A stretch of DNA of 64,000 bases from Xanthostigma xanthostigma (lineage: Eukaryota > Arthropoda > Insecta > Raphidioptera > Raphidiidae). The stretch is from the NCBI GenBank assembly GCA_963575645.1, contig OY754469.1:15704001-15768000 (forward strand), read 5' to 3'. The position numbers were made by a program, and so were the translations under genes. Under the pieces are notes generated by a model. That model made no database searches, was not told where the DNA came from, and saw only the letters and a program-made list of their open reading frames with translations. Each line of letters opens with the position of its first letter. Position 1 is the first letter of the stretch. This document shows positions 1 to 11,991 of this stretch, in pieces.

Positions 1-819
1 ATTTTTCCCACGCGGCTTGTCTAACCCATGTTATTAATTAATAAATTGTAAATTACTTTATTATACGTGATGACAAATTTATGGCGAGCTATATTTTAAT
101 GACGAAAATATCATTCACCTAAAAATAAAAACGGTTTCTCTAAATATATTCTGTCTGTGCTAGATGTATAGGTATTATATAAAAAACATAGAATTAAAAT
201 TTTGAAAAAATAACGATAAACCTACCCGTTCCAACCCTTAAAAAGAAGTTTTAGTGAAAATTAATTTCGCTTAAAAAGAATTTTGTTAAATTATGCATTG
301 CATTTACATGTACTTTTACTCACACGGAAGAGAGGTTTGCAAAGCAACGAATCTATTGAGACATAGCACAGTTCATAAGTTACCAATATATAATAACGCA
401 ACTGCAATGTTTTCTTATTTCTTGCGTGTAAATAGGTAACAATAAATATTTTCACGTATTAAGTCATTGTTAATAATAATATAATTATTCGTAAATATTA
501 GTCACACATATTATATTTATACATATGTGTACACAGGATCAGACAACATTAATTTTATATTGCAGTTTAATTTTAAAAATCGGAGCTGGCAGACTTCACA
601 CTGGCCATGCAATCTCAGAGCGTTCTTTACGTACTTTGTGAACACAGTAAACTTGAAGTTGAAAATAACATTGTCGCTTATGTTTTCAACGTCGAAAACA
701 CTCTCGCACAGGTCATTCGTGCCGCGTATCGCAGCGACTCAGATTTTATCGCGAGGCCCGTTGGAGGTAGTGACACTACTTTTTGAATTGATAGAACGTT
801 GCCAGTATTTAAAATTTTT
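1..819. other. AT-rich sequence without a recognised gene
   Basis: I see no gene here. An open frame from 527 to 835 on the plus strand is 102 codons but has no family signature and runs into the repeat that begins at 820, so I do not call it. Confidence 0.5.
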
Positions 820-1239
820 GGATTTTACTCCTTAAGAAACAATTTTGAGTTATAAGGCCCGATGCGGAAATTTTATGAGTAGTAAAATCAATTGGTGAGG
901 CGTTACGCACCACCGCTTCAAGTGTGGCGTTACGCTCGTCCGCTTCAAAAGATACAAACAACTGTAGGACTTAACGTGCGAAAGAATGAGATGGAATACA
1001 TTACACTTGTGCAATGCTAGACTAATCTTGTATATATGTAATATGTATAGAGACAAACATATATGTCTGTATGACGTAACGTGCGAAAGAATGAGATGGA
1101 ATACATTACACTTGTGCAATGCTAGACTAATCTTGTATATATGTAATATGTATAGAGACAAACATATATGTCTGTATGACGTAACGTGCGAAAGAATGAG
1201 ATGGAATACATTACACAACGTATCTTAGGAGTAAACTCC
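820..1239. repeat. GGAGT-type repeat, copy A, with internal 105-bp tandem array
   Basis: A related copy lies at 49351-49566. Both begin with a version of GGAGTTTACTCCTTAA (decayed here at 820) and end with its inverse (to 1239). The interior carries 'ggcgttacgc' twice. Copy A is about 204 bp longer because a 105-bp unit is repeated: units start at 976, 1081 and 1186, the last partial, with essentially no differences. As 105 is divisible by 3, both strands stay open through the array (850-1218 minus, 986-1228 plus); these frames are artefacts, not proteins. Homology to copy B continues about 30 bp past the right inverted repeat, so the true element may be larger. Confidence 0.75.
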
Positions 1240-1262
1240 AGTCGTGCGTCGGAACTGACATA

Positions 1263-1854
1263 CACACCCACTTTTATTTATATCCAATGAAAGAGCCGGT
1301 CGAATGATCGCAACCTTCCCCTAAATTTGACGCCTCAGGTTCGACGGCCATATTTGAATTGTTTACGAAGACTGCGTCTCCTTTGCTGTATCTGTTGAGC
1401 ATTTGGTTTTAAACAGTTTTGTATACATTGTCATGAATATGTGTGCTGAACAGGCAAAAATTTCCAACAAAAAAAATTAAGGTTTATTTGAGTGTTGCAA
1501 TTGTTTGTGACCAGGTCTGTATGTGTCGGAATCTCCAATGCATGTTTTTTACTAATGCAGTGGCAACGGCGTATTTCTCGCGCGATTTCAACAAATCAAA
1601 CGTGATTTCGTAATAAAAATTTGTGAAAGAATTAATTAGTATTTATCAACAAACGAAATTTCTTTCCGTGAAATAAATAATTTGTTTACTGGAAATTCGA
1701 TATGACACATTAAACTTGACTCGGTTTTCCTTCTGACCTAGATTTTAACAGAATTTATTAAGATTTGCAAATATACATATTTTTATTACTTATTTATTGA
1801 AGTACCTATTGACGTACTAATTTCTAAAAAGGTTCTGTGAAACAAAGATTTCGT
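1263..1854. other. No recognised feature
   Basis: AT-rich sequence with short A and T runs. No long open frame and no repeat that I could match elsewhere in the window. Confidence 0.4.
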
Positions 1855-2456
1855 TCCGTACCTCAAAAGAAAAAAGGATATCTATTATAGGATCACTTTG
1901 TTGTCCGTTTGTGTTATACGTTTTTGTAGTTCCGTACCTTAGAATGAACAAAAGAACCCTTATAGGATCACCTGTCTGTCTGTCTGTCAAGACTCTTGGG
2001 AATCAAAACCTACAGGATACTTCCCATTGACCTATAATCATGAAATTTGGCAAGAAGCAATGTCTTATAACATAAGTACAGGGAAAAATCCGAAAACCGT
2101 AAATTTGTAGTTACATCACAAAAAAATAATGTTTTTAAACCGCAATAACAGGCTACGCACGTATCCAGAACAGTTCTAATACAAAACAAGCGTCCGCAAC
2201 CGGTGCACAATATAAGGACTATACACATACAGCACGGTACGACAACTAGGCTGTCAGATATAGCCACGAGGTACAATAAAGTTCAGTAGTTCATCTGAAC
2301 TTATTGCAATTACATGCTTAGTTGGAAAACTGAGCACGACGTTTGTCGATGTACGGGGAAAAATTTCGAGACACGATTTCCGTGATGGACGAACTATTTA
2401 CATACCTTCAAGTTTGTACTTGATGCGCGAGTCCGACTCGCACTTGGCCGGTTTTG
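1855..2456 (+). mobile_element. 3' tail of a lepidopteran non-LTR retrotransposon
   Basis: Contains 'cccttataggatcacctgtc', a TCTG run (1975-1990), 'gaatcaaaacctacaggata' and ends in 'gtccgactcgcacttggccgg' followed by T. I recall this ordered set of strings from many lepidopteran genomes as the 3' end of a LINE-like element. No reverse transcriptase is attached, so this is a 5'-truncated copy. The open frame on the minus strand at 2010-2276 is an artefact within the tail. Confidence 0.65.
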
Positions 2457-3185
2457 ATAAGCTTAAACAACCGTTCTACTAGGACGGTCTTAATAGCTAA
2501 TTTATGATAATAATATTTATAGTAAAAAGTTAATGAACAAAAAGTTCTTCCTTAAAACGCATAAATAGATAAAATATGTATAGTAATTTTTGAAAAATAT
2601 CGACTTAAGATACCTATTGCACACATGATAGGTATAATAATAGTAATTATTATTATAGTATTTTTGTTAAAGAATATATCACCGTCGGCCATGAATTAAT
2701 TAAAGCTATAAAAGGTACAATGTACGACACTATGGAGTCACTTAAATCACTGCTTGTTGGTGATGCGTCCCAAAAAACAGACTTAAAGGTCACTTTTTGA
2801 CCTCACCGTTCGTATATAACATTATTATACTCAACGCGTGTATAGGTAAAATATTGTTTCCTGAACTGCTGTATACCCAAACTGAATCATTTTATTCCAT
2901 AGATTTAGTATACCATAGACCTATGAAATGAATACACAAGCAAAGGATACAGTTCAAATTCGATTATACCTACAAGCTATTGTGGACCAACTAAGCTTAA
3001 ATAAACGAAAAAATCGTTTCTCATTTTTTACGCATTAAAACATACTAAAACAATAATAGCAGTGCTCGGATAATCTGGACTCTAACGCGAGACAGGAACT
3101 AAAAATTAGATGTAGGTAATTAGGTATAACCTTGGTAAAAAAGTTTGGATAATCCAGGTTCTACTGTAGTTTGTTCGTGAGAAGT
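2457..3185. other. No recognised feature
   Basis: AT-rich unique-looking sequence with many TAGGTA-type words. No gene, RNA or repeat boundary could be identified. Confidence 0.4.
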
Positions 3186-3589
3186 TAAGGTCGCTGCACA
3201 CGAAGCTTGTTTCCTTGCTAGATTTGACTGCTAGTTTTCCAGTGCTGATTTTTCACTCCACACGATGCATACATTGAAGCTTGCTTTGTAGATGGGTTTG
3301 ATCCGCGCGCAGTGATAGTTTGAATATCAACAAAAGTGGACGTTTATTGTTTCTGAACAGATCACACGCTATGACGCCGTGTTTGTTTGTGGGCGTTTGT
3401 CTATGTCGCCCACGTGACAAGATACTGCTTCCTGATTGGTTCTTGCTCAAAGTAAGCAGACGAACAAGCAAGAAAAATAGCCCCGCTTCCAATTTTGAAA
3501 ACCATCGTGTGATCTCGCAGCGAGTCCTCAGTGACGTCATTTCTATCTTCGCAGCCAGCCCGTCAGCCAGCAGTGATTCTAAAGGCCGC
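3186..3589 (+). mobile_element. CTGCACACGAGG MITE, copy a (right end missing)
   Basis: Family of about 455-bp non-autonomous elements with terminal inverted repeats AAGGCCGCTGCACACGAGG / CCTCGTGTGCAGCGGCCTT. Other copies are at 3590-4046, 11992-12957 and 36836-37289. Shared interior words include 'gggcgtttgt', 'cttcctgattggttcttgct' and 'cagtgacgtcattt'. This copy has a mutated left end ('taaggtcgctgcacacgaag') and lacks the expected right end, passing directly into copy b. Open frames on both strands (3253-3616) have no similarity that I recognise and are not called. Confidence 0.7.
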
Positions 3590-4046
3590 TGCACACGAGG
3601 CCGCATTTGCCGCTAGATTCCTTGTTAGATTTGACTACTAGTTTTGTAGCACCGATTTTCTCGATTGATTTTATGTGCTCGCTTCACACGAGACTCATTT
3701 TCAAGCTTGTTGTGTAGGTAGATCTGGTGCACGCGCAGAGACAGTTCAAATATATAAACACAGAGCAAAACGTGTCTGCAGTAAGTTGTTTGACTCTGAG
3801 CATAATGTGGCCATGTTGGCTTGTGGCCGTTTGTTCTCATGTCGCCCATGTGACACTGTTTCCTGATTGGTTCTTGCTTAAAGTAAGCAGACGAACAAGC
3901 TAGAAAAAGAGCTCCGCTTCTAATTTTAAAGTCTATCTTGTGAGCTAGCAGGCGAGTCCGTAGTGTCGTCATTTCCAGTCTCGTACCGAGCCTGCCGGCC
4001 AGCAGAAGTCCAAGCAGTGTTTCCAGCCTCGTGTGCAGCAGCCTTT
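3590..4046 (+). mobile_element. CTGCACACGAGG MITE, copy b
   Basis: Complete copy directly abutting copy a, in the same orientation. The left end 'taaaggccgctgcacacgag' and the right end 'cctcgtgtgcagcagccttt' form the terminal inverted repeat. The tandem arrangement could come from insertion into the end of copy a or from unequal exchange. The superfamily is not certain; TAA/TTA at the borders would suit PIF/Harbinger, but I could not define a target duplication. Confidence 0.72.
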
Positions 4047-4607
4047 ATGATCCACTTTATTTCATTACAGCGATACCACTGGCACCGTCGAGACTTTAAT
4101 TTATTCTTATTATTGCTTATTCGTTTTTGCGTTTTGGTTTCAATTTGGATAGGGAACAGTTAGGGATCATACATTCACAAACAGTACCTATTCATATAAT
4201 ATGTATATAATATCTAATTACTGAGTGCAAAGTGATACAGCGTTACTACCGTGCAATTCAATATATATTAATTTAAATAAAGTACATTGATTTAAATATT
4301 TAATGGAACTGCTACTGTGTAGAATTCTCTCTTATCTTACATTTTAAATTTTAATTTAAAAAATTCTTGCATTACGAAATTATGCATATGATTAATTATA
4401 TTATCTGAATGTACGAATTATCGTCTTCTTGTGCAAACGGATTATTTAATTTACACAATTCCAACATAATTACCGCTGGCTCATATCAAGAGAAACATAA
4501 TCTATCATTTCGTTTTCTTGCGGGCTTCTTGGAGTTTTTTCTTTTTATATAAATTTGCATATTCCCCTGGGTCCAACAATAGCTCTGTTCCAACTTCTCT
4601 GCGAACG
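4047..4607. other. No recognised feature
   Basis: AT-rich. A short open frame (3963-4163) overlaps the MITE edge and is not credible. Confidence 0.4.
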
Positions 4608-4720
4608 GTAGAACCTCTATAAGTCGAACTGCAAGGGAAACGCCCAAAAATAGAGTTTTCGACTTATGAAGGATTTCGATTAATAAATAAAATCGTCAGC
4701 TGGTTGTATATTGAGGGAAA
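4608..4720 (+). mobile_element. Pogo/Tigger-like inverted-repeat end (fragment)
   Basis: 'tagaacctctataagtcgaa' resembles the left terminus of insect pogo-type elements and is similar to the end at 40152 ('agtagaatctctttaagtca'). 'agagttttcgacttatgaag' follows at 4651. No matching outer right end or transposase was found, so only a fragment is supported. Confidence 0.35.
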
Positions 4721-4943
4721 GATTGTCAGCTGATACAGAAAAGCTATTTATTTTAAATATTATAAAAACTATCTTTTGACAAAGTTTCATGTGAAAGGGA
4801 ATTCGTATTTCATTTCAAGTTCGTATGATCAGCTGACGTAACATCCACCATCGTACAGCCAGCTGACGTTTTTGTTTTATATAAAAAATCGTTATAATAA
4901 CTAACGTTTGACAAATTGTCAATCGATAGATATAATGATAAAT

Positions 4944-5160
4944 AAAATATAGTTTAAAAAAAACTAAAAAACACGCTTTATATCGCACTAAAAAGTAAAA
5001 AATAATTGTTTTAAAATAAGCTTAAAAAGCGTGGGGCGCTTTGTTCCACATTTTCGTACATCGAGCGCCCAACGCTTTTTAAGCTTATTTTAAAACAATT
5101 ATTTTTTACTTTTTAGTGCGATATAAAGCGTGTTTTTTAGTTTTTTTAAAACTATATTTT
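4944..5160. repeat. Fold-back element, arms about 95 bp
   Basis: The left arm (4944-5038) and right arm (5066-5160) are near-perfect reverse complements with a roughly 27-bp centre around 5052. Arm features are 'aaaaaacacgcttta' and 'aagcttaaaaagcgtgggg' with their inverses. A diverged relative with the same arm words lies at 52022-52313. It encodes nothing; the likely nature is a MITE-like fold-back. Confidence 0.8.
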
Positions 5161-5180
5161 ATTTTTCACTTTTTAGTTTG

Positions 5181-5600
5181 AGGATCTATAAAAGAATTTA
5201 TTAATCCTGGGGGTCCTAATAAGGATAATGGGAAACTGTTATCAAATTATTGCATTGTCATCGGTCCTTGATACGTATGCAAAGTTTCAAATTAATCTGA
5301 GGATCTATAAAAGAATTTATTAATCCTGGGGGTCCTAATAAGGATAATGGGAAACTGTTATCAAATTATTGCATTGTCATCGGTCCTTGATACGTATGCA
5401 AAGTTTCAAATTAATCAGACTTCGGGAAATTGGTGAAAATAAAGCGTTTACTACAGAGGATCTATAAAAGAATTTATTAATCCTGGGGGTCCTAATAAGG
5501 ATAATGGGAAACTGTTATCAAATTATTGCATTGTCATCGGTCCTTGATACGTATGCAAAGTTTCAAATTAATCAGACTTCGGGAAATTGGTGAAAATTAT
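5181..5600 (+). repeat. Three-copy tandem repeat (119/157 bp) at a LINE-like tail
   Basis: Units begin with 'aggatctataaaagaattta' at 5181, 5300 and 5457. About 118 bp are essentially identical in all three; units 2 and 3 add a segment starting 'agacttcgggaaattggtga'. The shared words 'cattgtcatcggtccttgat' and 'acgtatgcaaagtttcaaat' recur in diverged form at 21270-21440, so this is a multiplied retrotransposon 3' end. It is not a CRISPR array: the units are long and there are no uniform spacers. Confidence 0.8.
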
Positions 5601-5773
5601 GCTCAAAGATTCCGTTACGGAGTTAGTTACATACATACATATTTACAACCCAAACTAATATAAAGCGTATAAAAATATTATCTTTTTACCGTGCGTGGGA
5701 AGTTTCAGTTGTCTATTCCCCCGATAGTGCCGCAGCTGACAGCCACGATGCTACATAGTACAACTGTTTAGAG

Positions 5774-6306
5774 CAGCTAGGTTCCCAAACTTTTTTGTCT
5801 CGTAGACCACTTGCCATGTTTTTCGGTTTTGGGTAGACCCCCTGCTTATCTGATATTGATTTTTTGCAAATTCATTAACTTCAAATGTATTTTTAACAAC
5901 CGATATAGTGCTACTCACTTTGAACGATTTAAATTTATAACGGTAGTGAAATGTAGTGTGAAATGTTTAGTTTTATACATTTATTAGTTAGATTCAAATT
6001 AAGCGAATCAAATTAAAATTTACTTTCTGTTACATAAAATAACTAAGCAAAAAATAAATGCTTTCAGTGTGAGGGATGAACCTAATGCTTTAATAATAAA
6101 TTTCCAACATTTCAATTGAGTTAGATTTAATCTTAAATCTCTTCGGTTAACGATGTTCAGTTTGTTTATTTTTTTGTTAGGAGATTCTCTATCGTTGACC
6201 CCCATTTTCATTTCATGGACCCCCATTTTTTTTCCCGCTGACATGGACCCCTTGCAAGTTGTCGTCGACCTCTGGGAGTCGATATAGACCACTTTGGGAA
6301 TCACTG
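5774..6306. mobile_element. Non-autonomous hAT-like element with 8-bp target duplication
   Basis: Flanks are GTTTAGAG (5766-5773) and GTCTAGAG (6307-6314), an 8-bp direct repeat with one mismatch, as expected for hAT insertion. The ends CAGCTAGGTTCCCAAAC and GTTTGGGAA..CACTG-type sequences form the inverted repeat, with 'gtagacc' repeated inside each end. About 533 bp, no transposase. The minus-strand open frame at 6020-6304 is an artefact of the element. Confidence 0.8.
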
Positions 6307-6314
6307 GTCTAGAG

Positions 6315-7440
6315 TATTTTACGAGTCATTGAGCCTTAAGGAAATTGATGAGAAAAACCTGTCGCTGGCTCCTAGACTATTATCATATGCTCTTACCTCA
6401 ATTTTTAAAATATCAAAATGTTTGAAAAATTTCTTTCTGTTGATGTAAAATTCATTTAAATCTGAACGGTACTTTCTGTGAAATTTAATAAAATCTGGGA
6501 TTTCTAATAAAGTTCAATGTTAAAGGCAAAAAACTTTTAATATCAATTACTTTTTTTGGTTCTCTGTAGCTTTTTGAAATTTTTGGTGGTTCATTATTTT
6601 ATTAAAATCTAGCAATATGCCAAGTTTCATTTAATTCTGAACAGTAACTCTCTAACGGACAGTACTACCATAACGGTTATTTATTTGAAATAGGATTTTT
6701 TAAAAAGTTTAGTTGTTTTCAATAAAAAATGGCGTCGAAAACAGCTGATGTTTTCCGGTAATTGTAAAGCAAGTGAATTGTCCGTTAACCTTCATGCTGG
6801 TGATCAAATACAACGTTGCATATACTAACAACAATGAAATTATAGTTTTATGGCGGCAAATTATAAAGGAACTCAAACCGCAGTTCCTTCTTATCTTAAA
6901 ACAATGTTTCAAGCATAAATTATACGTCATAAGACGGAAAGCGACAAGGTCCATTATTTATTACAATATACTTTTGGTCTTCGTGTTTTCTATTGCCTAC
7001 TGGACTTTAAAATATTTTGGACGGTTCGCAAAAAATAAAATAGGTACCTACTCCTATAGGTATATAAATATTAGCTTTTACCCGCGACTTCATCCACGTG
7101 GAATCAATGTGTACAATTTATATAATTGATTAAAAAAATCATTAAGACTCTATAACACGGTCCTATAAACAATGTTTTTTTTTACCATCTTTTGCTGCGA
7201 AACCATCCAGGAAGGACGATGTCCATTTATGCTATTCCAGGGATTGTATGCGGCGTCTACTGTGTCAATTGTTCTTATACGCCCTCAAATATTCAAGCCG
7301 GCTTTCACAAAAGTATGGTTTGAAGTATATTTAAAACATTTAAAACTGATTATTATTGTCAAAGAGTTCCTTAATTATTCTTAGATTTTAAACAAACAGT
7401 TAATAATACATGTTTATTCTATATATTTTGTGTTATTTGC
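6315..7440. other. AT-rich stretch, spurious open frames only
   Basis: Open frames at 6709-6954 (minus), 6773-7129 (plus) and 7172-7384 (plus) have low-complexity, hydrophobic or basic translations with no family motif. No splice context could be tied to them. I do not call a gene. Confidence 0.4.
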
Positions 7441-7690
7441 ACGTGTTTCAACTGACCCCAGTCACTGTTTCAACTGCCCCTGGTATGGGGACGGTTGAAA
7501 CAAATAGGATTTGTTGTTTTAATTTGATCTACTATTAAAAATAACACACTTGGAACTAAAATCACATTGCGCATTTGTAGAAAAATGCTCTTTTATTTAG
7601 CAAATCGTCTTCATCGCTCGGAATATAAAAAGCAAAACTATGGACGATAGGTATAAGTAAAATTGTTTCAACCGTACCCCGTCTACCCTA
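7441..7690. repeat. Repeat with four GTTTCAAC/GTTGAAAC boxes
   Basis: 'gtttcaactgaccccagt' and 'gtttcaactgcccc' are followed by 'ggggacggttgaaac' and later by 'gtttcaaccgtacccc'. The inner pair makes a hairpin at about 7468-7501. The boxes look like inverted and direct copies of one recognition-type motif, perhaps the ends of a small element, but I could not define borders. Confidence 0.4.
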
Positions 7691-7916
7691 CTTTGAACCT
7701 ATAACGGTAGGTATCGATTTTTTAGATGACAAAATAAGAAGATCAAACGCGGGTTCATTCTAATTTTTTGTCAGTATATACCTAATTGAAATGATATGGC
7801 AAGAAAAACATCCAAGCGAAACTTGTAGCTCCCTTTTTGTCATACTTATATGTTTTATATACTCACAATCGATTTCTCGGCGTTTGTTCAACAAATTTTA
7901 TAAAAATAAAATAAGG

Positions 7917-8169
7917 CAATAATGTCAAAGATACGGTCCGCGGGCCGCAACCAACCCTGAAGCCATCTTAATATGGCGCGCGACCAGAATCTATCCAGTG
8001 AGGATTTTAGATGGCATTCGATGCCACTACGTATTTTTAAAATTGTGGATCCTCAAGCTCAAAATAATTTACCCTTTTTACTACCTTTATATGAAAATTG
8101 ATTTAAACTAAATAAATAAAGATTTTAATTTGTAAATGGCCCTTTAGAAAAATCAGTCTGACACCCCTG
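7917..8169. mobile_element. Non-autonomous hAT-like element (GTCAAAGATACGG family), copy 1
   Basis: The left end 'caataatgtcaaagatacgg' and right end 'cagtctgacacccctg' match those of the copy at 27767-28093. 'gcgggccgcaac', 'accagaatctat' and 'gaaaattgatttaaactaaa' are shared inside. The flanks (AAATAAGG and CTTTAAGG) agree in only 5 of 8 positions, so the target duplication is decayed or misplaced here. Confidence 0.7.
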
Positions 8170-8177
8170 CTTTAAGG

Positions 8178-8948
8178 TCGAGAGTGCTTACATAAAAAAA
8201 AATGTTCTTCAGATTTGTATACAAATTGCAATTTTTACAGTTCTTTGCTGATAAGAAGATCATACCTATAGGTAATATCTGATTATAACTTGCGACTAAT
8301 GAGGATAAACATGGTTAGTTCAATGAACCCTTACAGGGTAAAAATGTAGCAAAATCAAGAATCTATTATCATCGAAACGTAAAATTATTTTATCAGAACT
8401 TTTTCTGAACCGCAGTATAATTCGTTCAAGTAAGCAAGTTAACAGACACCTTGAGATGAATAAAGTAGTATAAAACGATCTTTGCAGAAAAGTATACAGG
8501 ATGCAGCATATGATTATTATTAATGTTTAGTATTTTCCGTTCATTGAACATTCAGGTCACCTATTTTACATATATAATGACACATATTTACTGCATTTTA
8601 TTTTATAAATGTACAGTTAATTAATTAAGCATACCACGTTTCAAAAGATCCTTGAAATTCACGATTTGACGAACAAAATCTAACAGAATACCTTATGCGT
8701 GATAAAAAAAATATTTGTGAGAAATTGTGATTTATAAATAAAATTGTCTTTTTTTATGAATTTTCGAGACTTTAGGATGTTTTTTCACATTTGGATGGAA
8801 GACGCGTTTCCAAACTACGGATTGCTGATACCGTTCAAAAATGACTGAACTGATTTTGATGAAATTTAGTAATAGGTATGTAGTACTAACGCTATAATAT
8901 AGTAAGTAACATTTTGAAATCCAAACTTAAAGTAGGTTATAGAGTACT
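8178..8948. other. No recognised feature
   Basis: AT-rich sequence without long open frames and without repeats that I could match inside the window. Confidence 0.4.
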
Positions 8949-8956
8949 ATCTATAG

Positions 8957-9282
8957 CAGGGGTCGGCAACCTATGACCCGCGGGTCACCGAGTGTCCCAT
9001 TTAATAATTTTAAATGACCCACTTTAGTTCCGAAAATAAATTAAATATATAAAATTAAATTATAAAACATAAACATGAAACAAACATTTTGAGAATAAAA
9101 AAAATTGGAAATAGATATTTAGAATAACATTTTAATTCGATTGCCATGGGTCTTATACAAATAAGTATTAAGTACAATTTATACCTACCTATGCGAAAAT
9201 ATCTCTGGCCCAAACGTCTCTTAAATACCAACCAACATTTGGTTGATTTTGACCCGCAGTCAAAAAAGGGTGCCAACCCCTG
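8957..9282. mobile_element. Non-autonomous hAT-like element with perfect 8-bp target duplication
   Basis: The 8-bp repeat ATCTATAG occurs at 8949-8956 and 9283-9290. The ends CAGGGGTCGGCAACC and GGTGCCAACCCCTG form the inverted repeat. 'gacccgcgggtca' near the left end is mirrored by 'gacccgcagtca' near the right end. 326 bp and no coding capacity; the minus-strand frame crossing its right edge (9055-9363) is not a gene. Confidence 0.88.
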
Positions 9283-9349
9283 ATCTATAGGTTGATACCT
9301 ATATTGTTTAGGTACTAAAACTTTGGAAGCTGACAAAGTTCCCATTAAA

Positions 9350-9800
9350 TATGGTACTGGCACGAGTTATAATCTTCGAACAAATTCGAGATTCGAGAGA
9401 TCGGTTATATAGTTTCCGAGATTACCTACTCTCAATTTGTACTCGGACGAAGCCGGGCCAGCCAGTTATTATAGCCTATTTTCTAAAGAAAAATATACAC
9501 TGCCTATCGAACAATGAAAAAAAGTTGAAATCGATTAACTGGTTTCTGAAATTACCCCCGATTTATACCAGGGCGAAGCCAGTTATTAGAACCTATATCC
9601 TAAAGTAAAATACCGTTTATCGAATAATGAAAAAAAATGAAAGCGGTTAAATAGTTTCTGATATTACTTCCGATTTTTGCCCGGACGAAGCCGGGCCGGC
9701 CAATTATTATAGTCTACATTTTAAAGCAAAGTATAACCTATAGAGCAGTGAAACAAAATTTGAAACCGGTTCAGTAGTTTCTGAGATTATCCCTGACTAA
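9350..9800 (+). repeat. Degenerate tandem repeat of about 120 bp (CGAAGCCGGGCC units)
   Basis: Three diverged units, with 'gacgaagcc' or 'ggcgaagcc' at 9446, 9572 and 9684. Each is followed by 'agttattatag'-like words, 'atcgaacaatgaaaaaaa' and 'tagtttctgagatta'. The middle unit has lost about 12 bp. It resembles a multiplied retrotransposon or Helitron tail. The open frame 9351-9608 is not a protein. Confidence 0.6.
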
Positions 9801-10749
9801 CTTTTCCTTTTTTAACTTCTCAGCGACTTTAATACATGGTAAGAACAGAAACCCTATTAGGTATAAGTGTTTACTAATAATAATACGGATAAAATGAAAC
9901 GTTATTGTGTATTTTTTTCACGTTTAAACGGCTGAACAGATTTCAATGAAATTTTAAATATATATAATATACATTCTGGCTTAGGTTATACGCTATGTAT
10001 CGTTATGCTACCTGCCCCGGATTCACCTGGGTGCTGTCAATTTTTATTTGAAAAATCTGTATAAAATACATATGTTACTAGGTATTTAGTAGTAGGTAGG
10101 TACCTAGGTATTAGAAAAAATTATTTTCAGACAAGAAAAAATAAAGTTTCGCCATTCGGTGCTGCGGCATGTAAACAATTGCATTCCTGCAGTGAACCCA
10201 GCGTCTTTTCGTCCGGTGAGTCTTATTCCACGTTATAATTCCAAAATGTCAACCGATATAATGATACTTGTTTCAATATCTAGTGGACGGTTTGCAATAG
10301 GTATATAATAAATAAAACGTAAACATGTGCTTTGTAACCTTGACAAAGGTCAATCGAATCAAAAGAAACTAATTGAAGTCAGGGTATGCATTTGTTTCAA
10401 TAAGAACGCAAGATGCAATTGAGATTATATTTTTATGTTTGATTTTTCAAAGTCATTCCGCTGATACAATATTTGTAGGTATTATTATTTTGTATTTATT
10501 GCTTGCAATTAGCTTACATTTAATAAAATCGACCAATAATTAAGGTATGAAAAAAAAACAAAAGCACGTACTTTAACACAGCCAAAAATATCATATAGGT
10601 AAGTATATTAATACGCTAAGGTTTAAGATGTTTGCCTCCCTTTTTAGAAAAAACCTCACAATTACTCCACATAAATTATATATCATTTTACAGATAATTG
10701 CTTGCTCTATTGACATCGACAACTAAAAAATTTATTATTGCTTTTGTTT
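9801..10749. other. No gene; possible decayed repeat
   Basis: Contains 'cccggattcacctgggtg' near 10020, reminiscent of a Helitron 3' hairpin, and a TAGGTAGGTACCTAGGTA cluster at 10090-10110. Neither can be assigned. Confidence 0.3.
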
Positions 10750-11060
10750 TTGTAAATTAAATAAAATACAGCAACGCTGAACAACGTCTGCACTTCGATC
10801 TGTCATCTGACCTTCATATTGTAATACAACAGACACAATACTGCATACTGCCATCTGACGGCTTTAATTTTGAAACAGCGAGCAACGCTGAACAACGTCA
10901 CAGCAATGCTGCATGATGCCATCTGACGGCTTAGCTCAAGGCTTTTGCTACTTGCGCCTCTATATGACAATTTTAGTAAAATATTTCTTCGATCAGTCAT
11001 CTGAGCTTCATATTGTAATACAACAAAAAGAAGAACGTTATAAGCAGTGTGCAAAATTAG
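10750..11060. repeat. Interspersed internal repeats (10.75-11.06 kb)
   Basis: 'gcaacgctgaacaacgtc' occurs at about 10772 and 10882, 'gccatctgacggctt' at about 10849 and 10918, and 'gtcatctga(c/g)cttcatatt' at about 10802 and 10996. This is an imperfect duplication of roughly 110-190 bp. A minus-strand open frame (10803-11081) spans the duplicates and is not called. Confidence 0.6.
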
Positions 11061-11991
11061 AAACGAATTGAATACCTGCAATCATATTTAAAAAATAATT
11101 TTGTAAAGTGATAATTATTATACTTAATTAGTGCGAATAATTTGCACAGGTCACTCTAGTTTTTCATATTTACAATGATATTGAATTTATAAACAAAATT
11201 TCATTGAAGTTTTCATCATCTCAAAAAAATATCCACCTGTGTTTTCCATAAATAACTTTTTAAGAACGTTTATTGGCTGAGTATATTATGTCATGGTCAC
11301 GGTAACTAAATTCAGCTTTTTTATAATAAATTTTTTCAACATATTACACTAGTAGTGGAGTGGATTGGAAAAAAAGACTTGAATCCGGTATGTCTCAAAT
11401 CGAAATATATTTTCTGCAAAAACTGTCGAGTCGACCTCCTCTTAGATTTTGGTATGGTTTGAAACAGACTGACGGAGGAGGAGGGTGATATGCCGCTTTA
11501 AAGTTCTTGAAAATCTGTTTTTTCTCCATAACTCGGCCATTATTATCGGGGGGAAAAAAGTTCCAATAAAAGTTGTAGAGAAAAAGAATCCGCGTAAAAA
11601 AATCTTGATATTGGTATCGAAATAAAAACATTTTTTTTTCAAATTCCACAAAAAGTTTTTTGCCAATCAGTCAGTCTTTGAAATACTTTTAATAACAAAA
11701 AACATGTTAGAAATGAACACAATTTTAGAAACGAATTGTTCATAAATAAACAATATAACTCGGTTAAACCGGTCACGTTTCTAAACAGATAAGAAAATTT
11801 ATAATAAAGGTAATATTAATGATATATTTATGTATCGATACAATATACGCGTAATTAAATAAAATACATTTACATTATTGATTGTAACCTTGACAAAGGT
11901 CACCTGAATCACAATAGAAGTGTAATGTGAAGGATTATCGTATCGTCCCGTTTAACGGTAGGTACTCTAAATTCTAAAAATCACATCGAAC
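11061..11991. other. No recognised gene
   Basis: Two overlapping minus-strand open frames (11395-11666) encode phenylalanine- and lysine-rich peptides typical of AT-rich noise. Nothing else was recognised. Confidence 0.35.

Noticed and set aside
850-1228. Opposing open frames of 122 and 80 codons with internal peptide repeats
   Set aside because: They result from a 105-bp tandem repeat (35 codons) in a non-coding element; the same sequence without expansion at 49351 has no such protein.
5181-5600. CRISPR-like regularly spaced repeat
   Set aside because: Repeat units are about 118 bp with unequal periods and are retrotransposon tails in a eukaryotic genome.
6773-7129. 118-codon open frame as a possible small protein
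   Set aside because: Composition is typical of AT-rich noise; no domain, no splice context, and an overlapping open frame exists on the other strand.
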